Positions 47,605 to 58,239 of a DNA stretch of 64,000 nucleotides are shown piece after piece. Every line of letters starts with the position of its first letter. Within the stretch, counting starts at the first letter, position 1. Source of the DNA: Malania oleifera (taxonomy: Eukaryota; Streptophyta; Magnoliopsida; Santalales; Ximeniaceae); contig NC_080422.1 of assembly GCF_029873635.1 (NCBI RefSeq), positions 16,584,049 to 16,648,048 on the forward strand. Reading direction: 5' to 3'. The notes beneath the pieces were generated by a model, which saw nothing but the letters and a program-made list of their open reading frames with translations, was not told where the DNA came from and made no database searches. The position numbers and the translations under genes were made by a program.

Positions 47605-48523
47605 TGTTAAACATCTCACTTGGGAGTATAAAGTCCAAGAAGGGGGGGGGGGGGGGAAATGGACTCTTTTCGCGTACTTGGGCTTTTTCTACAAAATAAA
47701 ATTCTTGCCAAGTTTCAAGCAATTATATCACAATATATGAAATATAAATCAAGTACAAGACATAAAATAAAAAGTATAGGGAGAGAAAGCTTAACACCGG
47801 AGTTTTAACGTGGTTCGACATCAAACCTATGTTCACGCCTTAGCACAAAGCCAAGGATTCCACAATCCACTATAAAACTCCTACACCAGTAGAGCAAGCC
47901 TTACAACTCGGGTACCAAACCCTACACTTGGGAAATCCCTACCATACTCACCAAGAGCCACAAGGATCACCAAGATGCCTTGCAAGTCGGTTCACCAAGA
48001 ACCTTTACCAAACGGTTCACAAAGAACCTTTTACAAGAAGATGAAATAAAAATGATGCTCCTTTAATTTGAGCTGATACAAAACAATTCTCACACTACTC
48101 TCTCAAGGAATGATTCAAACAATATTGGAGAACAAGAGAGTTTGAGCACTTGTGAATGAATAATAAAGATGCAAAGTGCCTAGGTTTTGCAAAAAATGAT
48201 ATTTTTCACTATAGGTTTGTAATAATAATCAAAACCATGCTAAACAAGTCTATGGACTTCTATTTATAACCAAAGACCCTTACTAGCCGTTATTGGACCA
48301 TTATGAGCAAGTCCCAAAAGAAACTAGTCGTTTTCTAGTTGTTATTACATTGTTCACGATGCGTCTTGTCGACTAGTGACCCCCACTTGTCGACTAGTGG
48401 CATTTTTCCAGCAATTGTAAACATTCTGCTTGGACTCGTCGACGAGTTGCACCCAATCGTCGATGAATTGCACCCAATCGTCGACGAGTACCCTGAATCA
48501 AAAAAAAGTTATCAACATGAAAG
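47605..48523 (-). repeat. 5' LTR (right copy) of the SIRE-like element, truncated
   Basis: Aligns with 43366-44270 up to CATGAAAGTT and then diverges completely. It has a G-run at 47642-47656 and a cluster of GTCGAC-type palindromes at 48366-48487. Confidence 0.8.
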
Positions 48524-49148
48524 TTTATAAAAATTGCATGATTAAGCTGATTTAGGATTAAGAAGAAAAAGATATATAGGGGTTGAAAAGATAGAGGGGA
48601 GATGCATATGTAAATTTAATTGTTAAAAGTCCAAAATTCGCAGCATAGACTCTCTTGTATGCATGTGCTTCTCATAAAATACTAAAGCTCCAAATCAATA
48701 AATCACCACTGACCAACCCTAAAGCTAGTTCCCAAATTGTAAAATATTTCACAATCTTCAGTTGACAAACACTAATAAGGAAAGACCATATTGAATAGTT
48801 GCATTTAGTGTACTCACCCTTTAGTCAACTCAAAACTGCCCTTTACAAATGCGCTTACTCTTTCATCATTAACAATAATTTTTGCTTGCAATTGAATTTG
48901 CATTTTATAAATTTGGGCAATATGTCACAAATTAAAATTTAAATGAATGACATTTAATGGGTAATATGGGTATTTATCACCTTGAGGACTACCAAGTTTT
49001 TTCCTTTAATCTTTTAGGAGTAATTAGAAAGAAAATCGGAAATTGGAAGGAGTTGTCTCCTTTGTAGAGTGCTCAGATCCAATAGGCCTTCCAAGTCCCA
49101 ATTAAACTAAAAAAAATTCATATTTACGTTTAATTACATTTCCTCATA
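48524..49148. other. AT-rich intergenic sequence, nothing recognised
   Basis: No gene or repeat identified between the truncated LTR and the inverted-repeat element. Confidence 0.5.
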
Positions 49149-49485
49149 GGATAAAAGACATTGACCACTCTTATGTTTGGTAAAAAGATATAAATCTCTT
49201 CTAAGATTTTGATAATTTTAGGGACCTCTTCTAAGATTTCAAAATTCAAAATTTTCACAAGTCTCTCCTAAGATTTGACCAAAAAAGAAAACATAAATCT
49301 CCCTTTATATTTGATAAAAAGATGAAATTTCTGAAAGGTATAAGTGTCCCAAAAATCAAATGTCATGGAGAGGTCTGTGAAAATTTCAAAATCTTAGAGG
49401 AGGTTTGTGATAATTTTATATTTTCAAAGACAAAAATCATTATCTTTTTACAAAACTTTAAGGGAGATTGATGTCTTGTGCCCTT
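49149..49485. mobile_element. Inverted-repeat (foldback or MITE-like) element
   Basis: The left arm (about 49149-49190) and the right arm (about 49441-49485) are imperfect inverse complements: AAAGACATTGACCACTC pairs with the area around GGGAGATTGATGTCTT, and GGTAAAAAGAT pairs with ATCTTTTTAC. The arms continue inward with TCTAAGATTTTGA and AAATCTTAGAGGAGG. The whole of about 340 bp could form a hairpin. It has no ORF. Confidence 0.65.
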
Positions 49486-49834
49486 CCATTTTTACTAGTT
49501 ATGGGCATATGTGTTGTAGGTGAGATAAATTTTATATATTATAAATAATAATTAATTTTTTTTTAAGTCAAAAGAATCAAATTCTTTGTAAATTATTTAA
49601 TATTATTATTTGCACAATAAGATGCAAATTTCAACTATTGATAATAATAGTTTAAGTTAGAAAATGAAATTCTACAACTTGTATGATTGATAATCTGATT
49701 TTTGTAAAGTTATTGAAAATTCCCTAAATTAGAGTTGGTTTGTGCATATATCTATTTTATTTTATTTTATTTTTAAAAAAAATATGTCAGTTACAACTGC
49801 ACTCTTAATATCCAAAAAGTAATATTATCATTAC
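49486..49834. other. AT-rich intergenic sequence, nothing recognised
   Basis: No feature seen. Confidence 0.5.
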
Positions 49835-50390
49835 AAACAAGAACTTATTCTAAAGAAAAAAAATAAAATTAACATAATAAGAAAAAAAAAAAACCTCTTT
49901 TGTATTCTCATCTTTGTTTTGCACGTTCCATTAATTTCATTTGCAAAGTAGAAACTTTTCCCTAATGGTACAAAATTCTAGTGTAATGTTGTTACATAGC
50001 GTTGTCTTGAAGTTGATTGCGGAATAAAATTTGGAAGTGTGTGGTTCTACCTAAGATGCTTATAAGAAAATAAAGTCAATACTTATAATAAGTTTATAAG
50101 TATTCCTTTAAGATAAGAACTTACTCTTAAAAAATATATATATAATTAACATAATAAGAAAAAAACTCTTTTGTATTCTCATCCTTGTTTTGCACATTTC
50201 ATTAATTTCTTGTGTAAAGTAAAAATTTTTCCCTAATGGTACAAAATCCTGCTGCAATGTTGTTGCATAGCATTGTCTTGTAATTGATTGTCAAAATAAA
50301 ATTTGGAAGTGTGTGGTTCTATCTAAGATGCCTATAAAAATTAAAGTCTATATTTACAATAAGTATATAAGTATCTCTTCGAGGTAAAGA
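49835..50390. repeat. Tandem duplication, unit about 270 bp
   Basis: Two adjacent copies (about 49840-50105 and 50119-50385) share CTTTTGTATTCTCATC, CCCTAATGGTACAAAAT and AATTTGGAAGTGTGTGGTTC. They differ by scattered substitutions. They are not coding. Confidence 0.85.
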
Positions 50391-51005
50391 GTAGAGATTG
50401 CAAGCAATCCATACTTTGGGATTATGAACTACTGAATCAAAGAACCGTTCAACTAAAGCAAGAATTAATGAGTTTCATTGGATTTTAATTTTTGTACTCA
50501 TCCATTTGTTTCTTAATGCTCAATTTGTCATTTCTCAACCTAAAAAATATGAAGGAGAGAAAAGGGGTTTGATCTATATTCATAATGCCGATGAATACAA
50601 ACTAATAGCTAGAGAAAAGAATAAGAGAATGTTTTTTTTTCCTTCTACAGTGCGATATTGTAATCAAATTACTACACAAATCCATGCAGATGTGAGAACA
50701 TGAGCCAATGATAATGTCTTGGGAAGGCAAGAGAAGAAGAATAAGTTTTTTATACCATAGTAAGGGGAAGATGAAAAGAATAAGGAGATAAATTGTTGAA
50801 AGGTGAAGAGAATGGAAAGATATAGTGTTGAAGGTGAAGGGAATGTTGAAAGGTGAAGAAAATGGGGAGGTAAGCTATTGATAAATGAAGAGTTGAAAAG
50901 GGAAACTCTGTGCAATAAAAAAAATATTAAAATGAGTATTTTGAATATTATGTTACAAATTAGAACGTAATAGAAATTTAAATTTTAAATGAATATCGAT
51001 AAAAA

Positions 51006-51053
<48 letters not shown>

Positions 51054-51735
51054 TTGTCACTTAGAGAACTTTTAAATTTTTTTTCCTTTAACCTTTTAAG
51101 AGTAAGGAACCTAAAATAGAAAGTAGAGGCCAGAAGCCCAATAGGGCTTAGCAAGCTGTGAGTCACCAAAGGCTTATGAGAAACTGAGTGGTTCAAATTT
51201 TCAAATTATTTTGGAAAGCCCACTTGCTAATGCCCATAAATAGATGGGAAAAGCCCACTTTTCTCTGTGGGCCAGGCAAAACTTAATTTGTATTGGTTCA
51301 AAACCTGGCCCATGGCCATTTAGAAACACACAGTGTAGTTTTACAAGTGGCAGATGCTGATTGGGCATCATCCAGGCCTTCTTATTCTGATTGGGCTTGG
51401 GTTTTAAGTAATGATTACTAGCATATTTGTTGTGTGCTGCCACTACACACTTAAAATTGAGTGGAATGAAATTAAATTTATTATTTAAATTAAAAAAAAA
51501 TATTTTCAAAAGAAAATAGCCATTTTACTTAATAAATTAATTGTGCAAGTACATTTCGAATACTAGTAAAAATTATTTTGCATCACTTTATTATAAGTGA
51601 CTAATAATGAGGAATAAATTTATTTTTTATTAAAATTTTTGCAAGTTCAATGAATGAATCAATTCATATATGTCTATCACATTAAAATGAATTTTTTCAT
51701 CAATGTAATTAGTACCTATCTTTCTTAAAGTGACA
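50391..51735. other. Intergenic sequence with a TA microsatellite
   Basis: A TA run lies at about 51010-51050. ORFs on both strands (for instance 50506-50703) have no recognised domain. Confidence 0.5.
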
Positions 51736-52024
51736 AAAGATCCAAAATATCATCCAAATATTTTCATTTTTATTCTTCTACTTTGATGATCTAAAGATTA
51801 GTCTTATTCCATTTAGTAATTACATAATTTACATTGCAAATGGCAAATTATGTTAATGTATCCAAAATTTGGAGAAATTTTAGTAATATTGATTACGGTT
51901 CATCAAGAACAAGATATGAACTATGAGCATGTTAAGCTGAAATGGAAATGGAGAAAATATGGAAATGGAGAAAATGGAAACGCCTTAAAGAGGATGAGTT
52001 GCAGTCATGTGCCAAATTCATTCT
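51736..52024. repeat. First copy of a near-identical 290-bp direct repeat
   Basis: Matches 52468-52757 almost base for base, from AAAGATCCAAAATATCATCC to GTGCCAAATTCATTC. Few changes are visible, for example GAAACGCC against GAAATGCC. It includes the TGTTAATG start of a putative LTR at 51852. Confidence 0.9.
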
Positions 52025-52467
52025 TTGAGAAGCCGACAGGATGGCCTGTCAATCTTGAAAAAAGAATACTGACAGAATGGCCTGTGATGGCCCGTCAATC
52101 TTGAATAAAGAGTACACTCTGTTAAGTTTCCTTCAAGGAAATTTCCTCAGGGTCATGAATAAATTTATACCAAAAGTCAATATCAGATCCTAGTAGTTTG
52201 AAATTTGGAGCTGTTGGAGAATTGGGTTCGGATCCTGAATCATCCGAATTGAGTTGGGCAATAATCTTGAGTAATTTTGACTTTGTAGAAGATTTTGACT
52301 TTTTTGATGAAACTGTAGACATGACATTATTGTCTTCAAGAACAGTTTCTTTTCCTTTTGAGTAATAGGAATGGTAGACTTCACATTGGAAAAAAAACAA
52401 GAAAAGTTTAAACAATTGGCAAGCAAAATGACAAGCAAAAGGACATAAGCATCATAAATAGTATGAG
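52025..52467 (-). other. Spacer with an unrecognised minus-strand ORF (52122-52415)
   Basis: The minus-strand ORF encodes 97 aa with a Ser/Lys-rich part (SSKKSKSSTKSK) and SDDSGSEPNSPTAPNFK, ending in WYKFIHDPEEISLKET. I do not recognise it. A retroelement or pararetrovirus structural-protein piece is possible, but nothing proves it. Confidence 0.35.
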
Positions 52468-52757
52468 AAAAGATCCAAAATATCATCCAAATATTTTCAT
52501 TTTTATTCTTCTACTTTGATGATCTAAAGATTAGTCTTATTCCATTTAGTAATTACATAATTTACATTGCAAATGGCAAATTATGTTAATGTATCCAAAA
52601 TTTGGAGAAATTTTAGTAATATTGATTACGGTTCATCAAGAACAAGATATGAACTATGAGCATGTTAAGCTGAAATGGAAATGGAGAAAATATGGAAATG
52701 GAGAAAATGGAAATGCCTTAAAGAGGATGAGCTGCAATCACGTGCCAAATTCATTCC
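52468..52757. repeat. Second copy of the 290-bp direct repeat
   Basis: Near-identical to 51736-52024. It continues into the copia LTR described next, which the first copy does not. Confidence 0.9.
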
Positions 52758-54000
52758 ATCAAAAACACAATTATCACGTGCTAAAATAATCCATTAAATA
52801 TCACGAGCTCATTATTTCATTAAAATGCAATAACTCATTTCCTTCTATATTTACCCTTTACATCTATAAATAAGAATATTTGTGCTGTGTGAAGTGTGCA
52901 AGTGAAGTGAGTGAGCGAGGAGTGTGAGAGTGTTGAAGGTGAGAGAGACAAAAGTGTGAGAAGAGTTGAGTTGAGTGTGTCTCCTCCTCTTATTTTTCTT
53001 CCAGGTTATAGTATATCCGGTATGCTCTATGGATGTAGGTTAAATTAGACTAAACCATGTAAGTCTGGTATTCTTATTTTGTGTATTTATTTTGCTTGTG
53101 TGTGTGATTATTGTTTTTAGATCCCTAACAAGTGGTATTAGAGCCAGATCGGAGCAAAGTTGCTATATCGAAGAAAAATTGTCAGATCGGAGCAAAGTTG
53201 CCAGATCGGAGGTCCCATGAGCTATATTGTGCTAATTACGTGTCTAAGAAAAATTCTGTTTAGGAAAGTGAGACTTAAACGGTCCATTGTGACCCCCCAC
53301 CTCCCTAGAAATTTACCTGGTGTAATTTAGCACAATCATCACTGGGCCCCATCGCCACGTCTTCAGTCAACCCACTCCAACGTGATGTCATTGTGTCGAG
53401 TCAGCGCCACTACCACGTCAACGCCACATCAGCAACTAGTTAATGGTGTCAGTAACGGTGTTAATTAATGTCGTTAGTAACGACATTAGAATATTTCATT
53501 AAGTGAGAGTATATTCCGTTAAGTTTAACGAACAGCTGATTGATTTTGACTAGATTTTTAAAGTCATTTCAAGTCCGTTTTTCGAACGAATTGAGTCAAT
53601 TCTAAGGTTTTCAGCTATTCTGGATCCAATCGTGTTGTTTGTTTGAGCTGATTCTATCTCTAGATTAAAGAATCAAGATGTCAAAAGAAAAAGCTCAAAG
53701 ATCGAAATGTTTAACGGCACCAACTTTGGTTTCTGGAAGATGCATATTGAAGACTACTTGTTTGGTAAGAAGTTGCACTTACCATTGAAGGGAAAGTTAG
53801 ATTCCATGAAGGAGGATGAGTGGGAGTTGCTTGATCGAAAAGCTCTTGGAGCTATCAAGATGACGCTGGCAAAGTTTGTTGCCTTCAATATCAAGCATAT
53901 GACAACCACAATGTCTCTTATGGATGGGCTCTCCAACATATATAAGCAGCCATTAGCCACCAATAAGGTACACTTAATGAAGAAGTTATTTACCATGAAT
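52584..54000 (+). mobile_element. Copia LTR, primer site and partial gag
   Basis: The putative LTR 52584-53130 runs from TGTTA to TAACA. AGTGGTATTAGAGCCAGATC follows it as a tRNA-Met primer site (53133-53145). After a GC-richer leader, a gag frame at 53707-54000 reads MFNGTNFGFWKMHIEDYL, LLDRKALGAIKMTLA and NKVHLMKKLFTMNL, typical UBN2-type copia gag. The frame starts in another register at about 53678, so it is shifted. Gag is cut near 54000 where gypsy-like sequence begins; no pol follows. Confidence 0.75.
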
Positions 54001-54420
54001 TTAGGGCATGGATTCAGACCCTGAAGCCCGAATCCATCGGCTCCTTTCCTGATATGGAGCAGCAATTTATTGGGCACTTCATCAATAGCCGCAAAGACCT
54101 TAGCACATCTGATGAGCCTAGTTCAAGGAGAAAGGGAGACATTGAAAAAATTCATACACCGTTTTGTCGCCACAACCCTGGAGATTCGCAACCTGGATCA
54201 CGGTGTGGCGCTGGAGGCTCTAACCACAGCTCTCCAGCCTGGTGACTTCTTGTACTCCTTGGGGAAAAGGCTTCCAACCGACATGAAGGAACTAATGGCA
54301 CAAGCACAGAAGTATATTAATCTAAAGGAAGTAATGGGCACAAAGAGAGACCAAGCTGATTTAGAAAAGAAAGAGCTCAAGGGATACGAGGGAGGCCTTT
54401 AAAATAAGAAAAAGGCAAGA
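54001..54420 (+). mobile_element. Gypsy-type gag fragment
   Basis: Starts around a FRAWIQTLKPESIGSFPDME-like reading and continues in 54070-54402 with AHLMSLVQGERETLKKFIHR, FLYSLGKRLPTDMKELMAQA and QKYINLKE, the typical Retrotrans_gag of TAT/Athila-type gypsy elements. Frameshifts near 54060-54100 are present. No zinc knuckle or pol follows. Confidence 0.75.
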
Positions 54421-54685
54421 GAGTAGCAAGTTGTAGAGCAGCCCTAGAGGGATAGGACATACCACTAAGTTCCAGTCTTACACTCCCCTAAATGTCTCGT
54501 ATACCAATGCCCTAGGGGGTTTTAACCTAATCTAGCATGCCCAGAAAGGAGATTGTTCCATGAAATTGCATCTCTGTTAGTCATATCTTCGAACATTTCG
54601 TGTGCCTCTCTTAAATTATTAAAATTTGCATACATATCTATAAATGCATTCTCTGTCACGCTATTTGATTTTAGTCTAAAAATAT

Positions 54686-54990
54686 GAGCACAGCTCATTA
54701 GGCCAAAAGACAGCCCAAAAGATGAGCGCAACTCATTATGCTAGAGGACGGCCCAAAATATGAGCACAACTCATTAACTCAAAATACAACCCAAAAGATG
54801 AGCACAACTCATTAGGCTAGAAGACGATGACCCAAAAGATGAGTACAACTCATTAGACCAAAAGACGGCCCAAAAGATTAGCAGAACTCATTAGGCCATA
54901 AGACAGCCCAAAAGATGAGCACAACTCATTAGGCAAAGAAGAATCGGTCCAAAAGATGAGCACAACTCATTAGACCAGAAGACATCCCGA
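54686..54990 (+). repeat. Minisatellite 1, about 38-bp unit, eight copies
   Basis: Units have the form GATGAGCACAACTCATTAGG followed by CCAAAAGACGGCCCAAAA, with small variations. It is directly joined to the next array. Confidence 0.9.
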
Positions 54991-55400
54991 AAGAGCTACT
55001 CGCACAAAAGCCTCGCAAAGAGCAGCTCGTTACAAAAGCATCACGAAGAGCTGCTCGGCACAAAAGCCTCGCAAAGAGTTGCTCAGCACAAACGTCTCGT
55101 GAAGAGCTGCTCGGTACAAAAGTCTCACGAAGAGCTACTCGGCACAAAAGCCCCGCAAAGAGCTGCTCGACACAAAAGCCTCACAAAGAGCTGCTCGATA
55201 CAAAAGCCTCACGAAGAGCTGCTCGGCACAAAAGCCTTACAAAGAGCTGCTCGGCACCAAAGCCACATGAAGAGTTGCTTGCACAAAAGTTTTCTCGAAG
55301 AGCTGCTTGACACAAAAAATGCCCTCGGAGAGCTACTCGGCACAAAGGACTCACAAAGAGTTGCTCGACATGAAATGTCCTCAAAGAGTAGCTCGAAAAA
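54991..55400 (+). repeat. Minisatellite 2, about 28-bp unit, fifteen copies
   Basis: Units have the form AAGAGCTGCTCGGCACAAAA followed by GCCTCGC. ORFs spanning it on both strands are repeat artefacts. A looser GGCTCGG/CAAGCCA-rich zone follows to about 55830. Such arrays are common in the 3' untranslated zone of TAT-type gypsy elements. Confidence 0.92.
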
Positions 55401-55909
55401 ACTCTTTGACCACAACCCGACCAGCCGCATTATCCCTAAACATTGGCTCAGTTCAGCTGGCACCCTCACGATTTTGACTCAGGAAAGCCGTGTACAAGTA
55501 ATACCAACTCAAATAAGCCACCACGCTGACGAGTTCGGCTCGGCCAAGCCACATACGTGACAAATCCGACTTGGTTCAGCCAACATTCCTATGAGTTCGG
55601 CTCGAAAAAGTTGTGCCCACGTGAAATCGGCTCGGTTGAGTCAACAACGAAACAAAACCGACTCAGCAAGCAGCACACACAACGATATTGGCTTAGATGA
55701 GTTAACAACGCAACCATACCAGCTTGGCAAGTCGTTGAAGCTGCTCGGATGGACAGCGGCTCGGCAAGCCAAGTACGCGACAATATTGGCTTGGACGAGC
55801 CGACCACGCTACAACTTCGACTTAAAATATATATAGGGAGACAACTTTCAAACTTTAGGAAACTAGCTCCAAAAATTCGAAACTGAAGAGGGGGGGGGGG
55901 GGGGGCAAC
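55401..55909 (+). other. Irregular GC-rich repeat zone and polypurine tract
   Basis: Loosely repeated GGCTCGG and CAAGCCA motifs end near 55830. A purine tract GAAGAG plus an uninterrupted G-run (55885-55905) then leads to the LTR. Confidence 0.65.
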
Positions 55910-56306
55910 TGATATACCCTAAATATATCACTTACCATAAGTCAAGAGAAGACCAAAGCGCAACATTAATGAGGGTAGTTACCGTCCAAGTCAATCGCCC
56001 AGCAAGAGCAATTGACGCCCGCCCTATAATGACTGGAGTGATCCATGTTCGGCACCATAATGACAAATCTCCTCAAGGTCAAATTCCATTGCTATAAATG
56101 GAGATTTAGAGAAGAGGCTAAGGTATCTCATTCTAATCCAAATTTATTGTTGCTTACAACCTCTCAAACCAATCCCTTACTTAGGCATCATAGAGATCCC
56201 TCGGAGTACACTCCGGGTCCTCTAAGTCACCACTGTTTTCGTCTTTTTCAAGTGATCGGGATCGGAGAGTTCATTAGAAGTTAATCGACATTTTTATTTA
56301 GCAACA
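55910..56306 (+). repeat. Gypsy 3' LTR
   Basis: Starts TGATATACCC right after the purine tract and ends near TAGCAACA. It contains TTACTTAGGCATCATAGAGA and CACTCCGGGTCC, sequence typical of plant gypsy LTR ends. No matching 5' LTR was found in the window, so the element is truncated on the left. Confidence 0.65.
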
Positions 56307-56320
56307 ATGTGCAAAATTAA

Positions 56321-56490
56321 TTTTTTGTTCATAGATTTGATGTACTTATTTTCTTTCACATTTTTTTTTAACCAAACGCGAAAGTATGGATTCTTTGATA
56401 TTTTTCTTTCCTTTTCGTAATATTTTTCAAGTTCCAAATAAGACCTAAGAAATAGAAAATAAGACAAAATTCATTATAGTTTATTTGTCT
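56321..56490. repeat. MITE-like repeat, copy 1
   Basis: Contains CGAAAGTATGGATTCTTTGA, CAAGTTCCAAATAAGACCTA and a TTATAGTTTATTTGT end. It is nearly the same as 56745-56912. Related sequence with AAACAAGACCTTAG occurs at 59461-59758. Confidence 0.75.
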
Positions 56491-56493
56491 ATT

Positions 56494-56608
<115 letters not shown>

Positions 56609-56639
56609 TTAACAATCAGCCTTAAACCCTCTCTCGGTA

Positions 56640-56735
56640 TCTTCACGTCGACGAGGCGTGGCTTCGTCGACAAGGCCTCCTTATGCCCTCGTTGACGAAC
56701 TTCCTGTGTTCGTTAACGAGGCCCTGTGTAAAATT
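56640..56735. repeat. Cluster of four TCGTCGACGA-like palindromes
   Basis: Four sites: ACGTCGACGAGG, TTCGTCGACAAGG, CTCGTTGACGAAC and TTCGTTAACGAGG. They have the same spacing style as in the copia LTRs. It is probably a piece of another LTR inserted between two MITE-like copies. Confidence 0.75.
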
Positions 56736-56744
56736 TCCCGAGCT

Positions 56745-56909
56745 ATTACAAATTTGATATACTTCTTATTCTCTTTCTCATTTTTTTTGATAACTAAACA
56801 CGAAAGTATGGATTCTTTGACATTTTTCTTTCCTTTTCGTAATATTTTTCGAGTTCCAAATAAGACCTAAGAAATAGAAAATAAGACAAAATTCATTATA
56901 GTTTATTTG

Positions 56910-56955
<46 letters not shown>
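56745..56955. repeat. MITE-like repeat, copy 2, with AAT microsatellite
   Basis: Near-identical to 56321-56490, then an uninterrupted AAT run at about 56911-56953. Confidence 0.8.
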
Positions 56956-56959
56956 TTGT

Positions 56960-57270
56960 TCAAATATAATTAAATATTGAGATAAAATTTGGAGTTAATG
57001 ACATGCCAAATAATTATTTAATATTTATTGTATATTCCTTTTCACGCACATTTTTTATAACCAAATGTAAAAAGTGAATCTTATATTATTTTTCCCTTTT
57101 CTCAGTATTTTTCATACTCTATAAAGGGAAGCCACACCTACGCCCACTCCAACACATACCCACATCTACAAGAGATGATTTAATTTGGTCAAAAATAAAA
57201 ATGAAATTGATGATTAAAAGTGAACAATAACTCACATGAATTACGAGGCATTTGTCTTAATTCGCTAATT
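56960..57270. repeat. Segmental repeat, copy 1
   Basis: Runs from TCAAATATAATTAAATAT through AATAATTATTTAATATTTAT, CGCCCACTCCAACAC and GAGATGATTT to ACTCACATGAATTACGAG. The same blocks recur in order at 58240-58790. Confidence 0.8.
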
Positions 57271-58235
57271 ATGCTTTTTATTAAAAAAAAATAAAGACAT
57301 TTATTTTTGTATCACCGAACAAGGACTTGCTTATGTAAAAGTAGAATTTGTTTTGTTTTTTACTTCTTAATGTTTTGTTGAGATTTGGCCAAGACAAAAA
57401 TTTTCATAATTGATTACATAATATACAATAAGTCTCTTAGGAGTAGGCCAGGTATGTTCTGGTCGAAGTGCAATATATATGCTTACGTGCGAGTTGCTAT
57501 TCGACCCCTTAGGTCCAATTCGATGCGTTAAGCATAGTGTCATGGTTTAGCCAATAAGACAACGGTATCTTGATAAATATGAAATCAAAACACTTCTATA
57601 CTTCAATCTCATCGAGCACAACTAATAATAAAGATAGGGCATGAGGAGAAGGCTTCCTTATCCCATACATGCGTGTGGGATAGAACTAGCTATAGCTCAT
57701 TCCGAAATTTGCTAGCTTAAGGTGAGGCACACCAAAGACATAAAAACTAGAAAGTGAAAAGGAAAATTTCACTTTTATATGTTAATTATGCATACCTATA
57801 TATTCTATATAAATTGTAGACTACATACACGATTAGATAGTTACGAGAGTCAAATTAGTCCAATACTTCTCATGGTAATTCAATAGTTTAAAATCGTAAG
57901 TTACAAGATGAATGCATCTATATATACAAAAGCTTTGATGGCTGTAGAAAAGAAGAGAATTAAAAAGATCTCTAAGAAGCTGTTCGTATTTCAGTAGAAA
58001 AGCTGAAAACATTTTTTTTCCCAATTTTTACATATATAAACACTAGAAAACTAAAAAAAAAAAGTGACATTGTTTAATTATTTGAAAAAAAAAAAAATTC
58101 ATGGCTGAGCCGGCCCTAACTTTTCACGACATGTGATAGGAGTTTAGGAATTTTGCTTTGAGAAATAGAAGAACAAGAAAATACGATAGAAATTATTATG
58201 TTTTCTTTCTCTATTAAATACTAATAACAAAAAAA
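57271..58235. other. Intergenic sequence, nothing recognised
   Basis: Mostly AT-rich. The stretch 57430-57700 is of more balanced composition but gives no ORF or motif that I know. Confidence 0.5.
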
Positions 58236-58239
58236 AAAA

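Larger units (their letters stand above)
43366..48523 (-). mobile_element. SIRE-like copia element, minus strand, gag only, one LTR truncated
   Basis: A left repeat (from 43366) and a right repeat (from 47605) start TGTTAAA and align for about 900 bp. The minus-strand primer site TGGTATCAAAGTC lies at 47590-47602, just inside the right copy. Between them, read on the minus strand, are copia gag pieces, a coiled coil and a zinc knuckle, then directly a purine tract AAAAGGGGAGAT (45110-45121) and the left LTR. Protease, integrase and reverse transcriptase are missing. The left LTR would run 43366-45109 (1744 bp, TGTTA to TAACA). The right LTR is lost after about 48523, so the outer 0.8 kb is deleted. 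Confidence 0.78.

Noticed and set aside
53133..53145. tRNA gene
   Set aside because: The tRNA-like match is a primer-binding site complementary to tRNA-Met beside an LTR, not a tRNA gene. No cloverleaf was seen anywhere.
54686..55400. Possible CRISPR array
   Set aside because: Units are contiguous with no unique spacers, the repeats vary, and the genome is a plant nuclear one.
55099..55560. 153-aa plus-strand ORF and opposing Cys/Ser-rich minus-strand ORFs
   Set aside because: Translation of minisatellite 2; open only because of the repeat.
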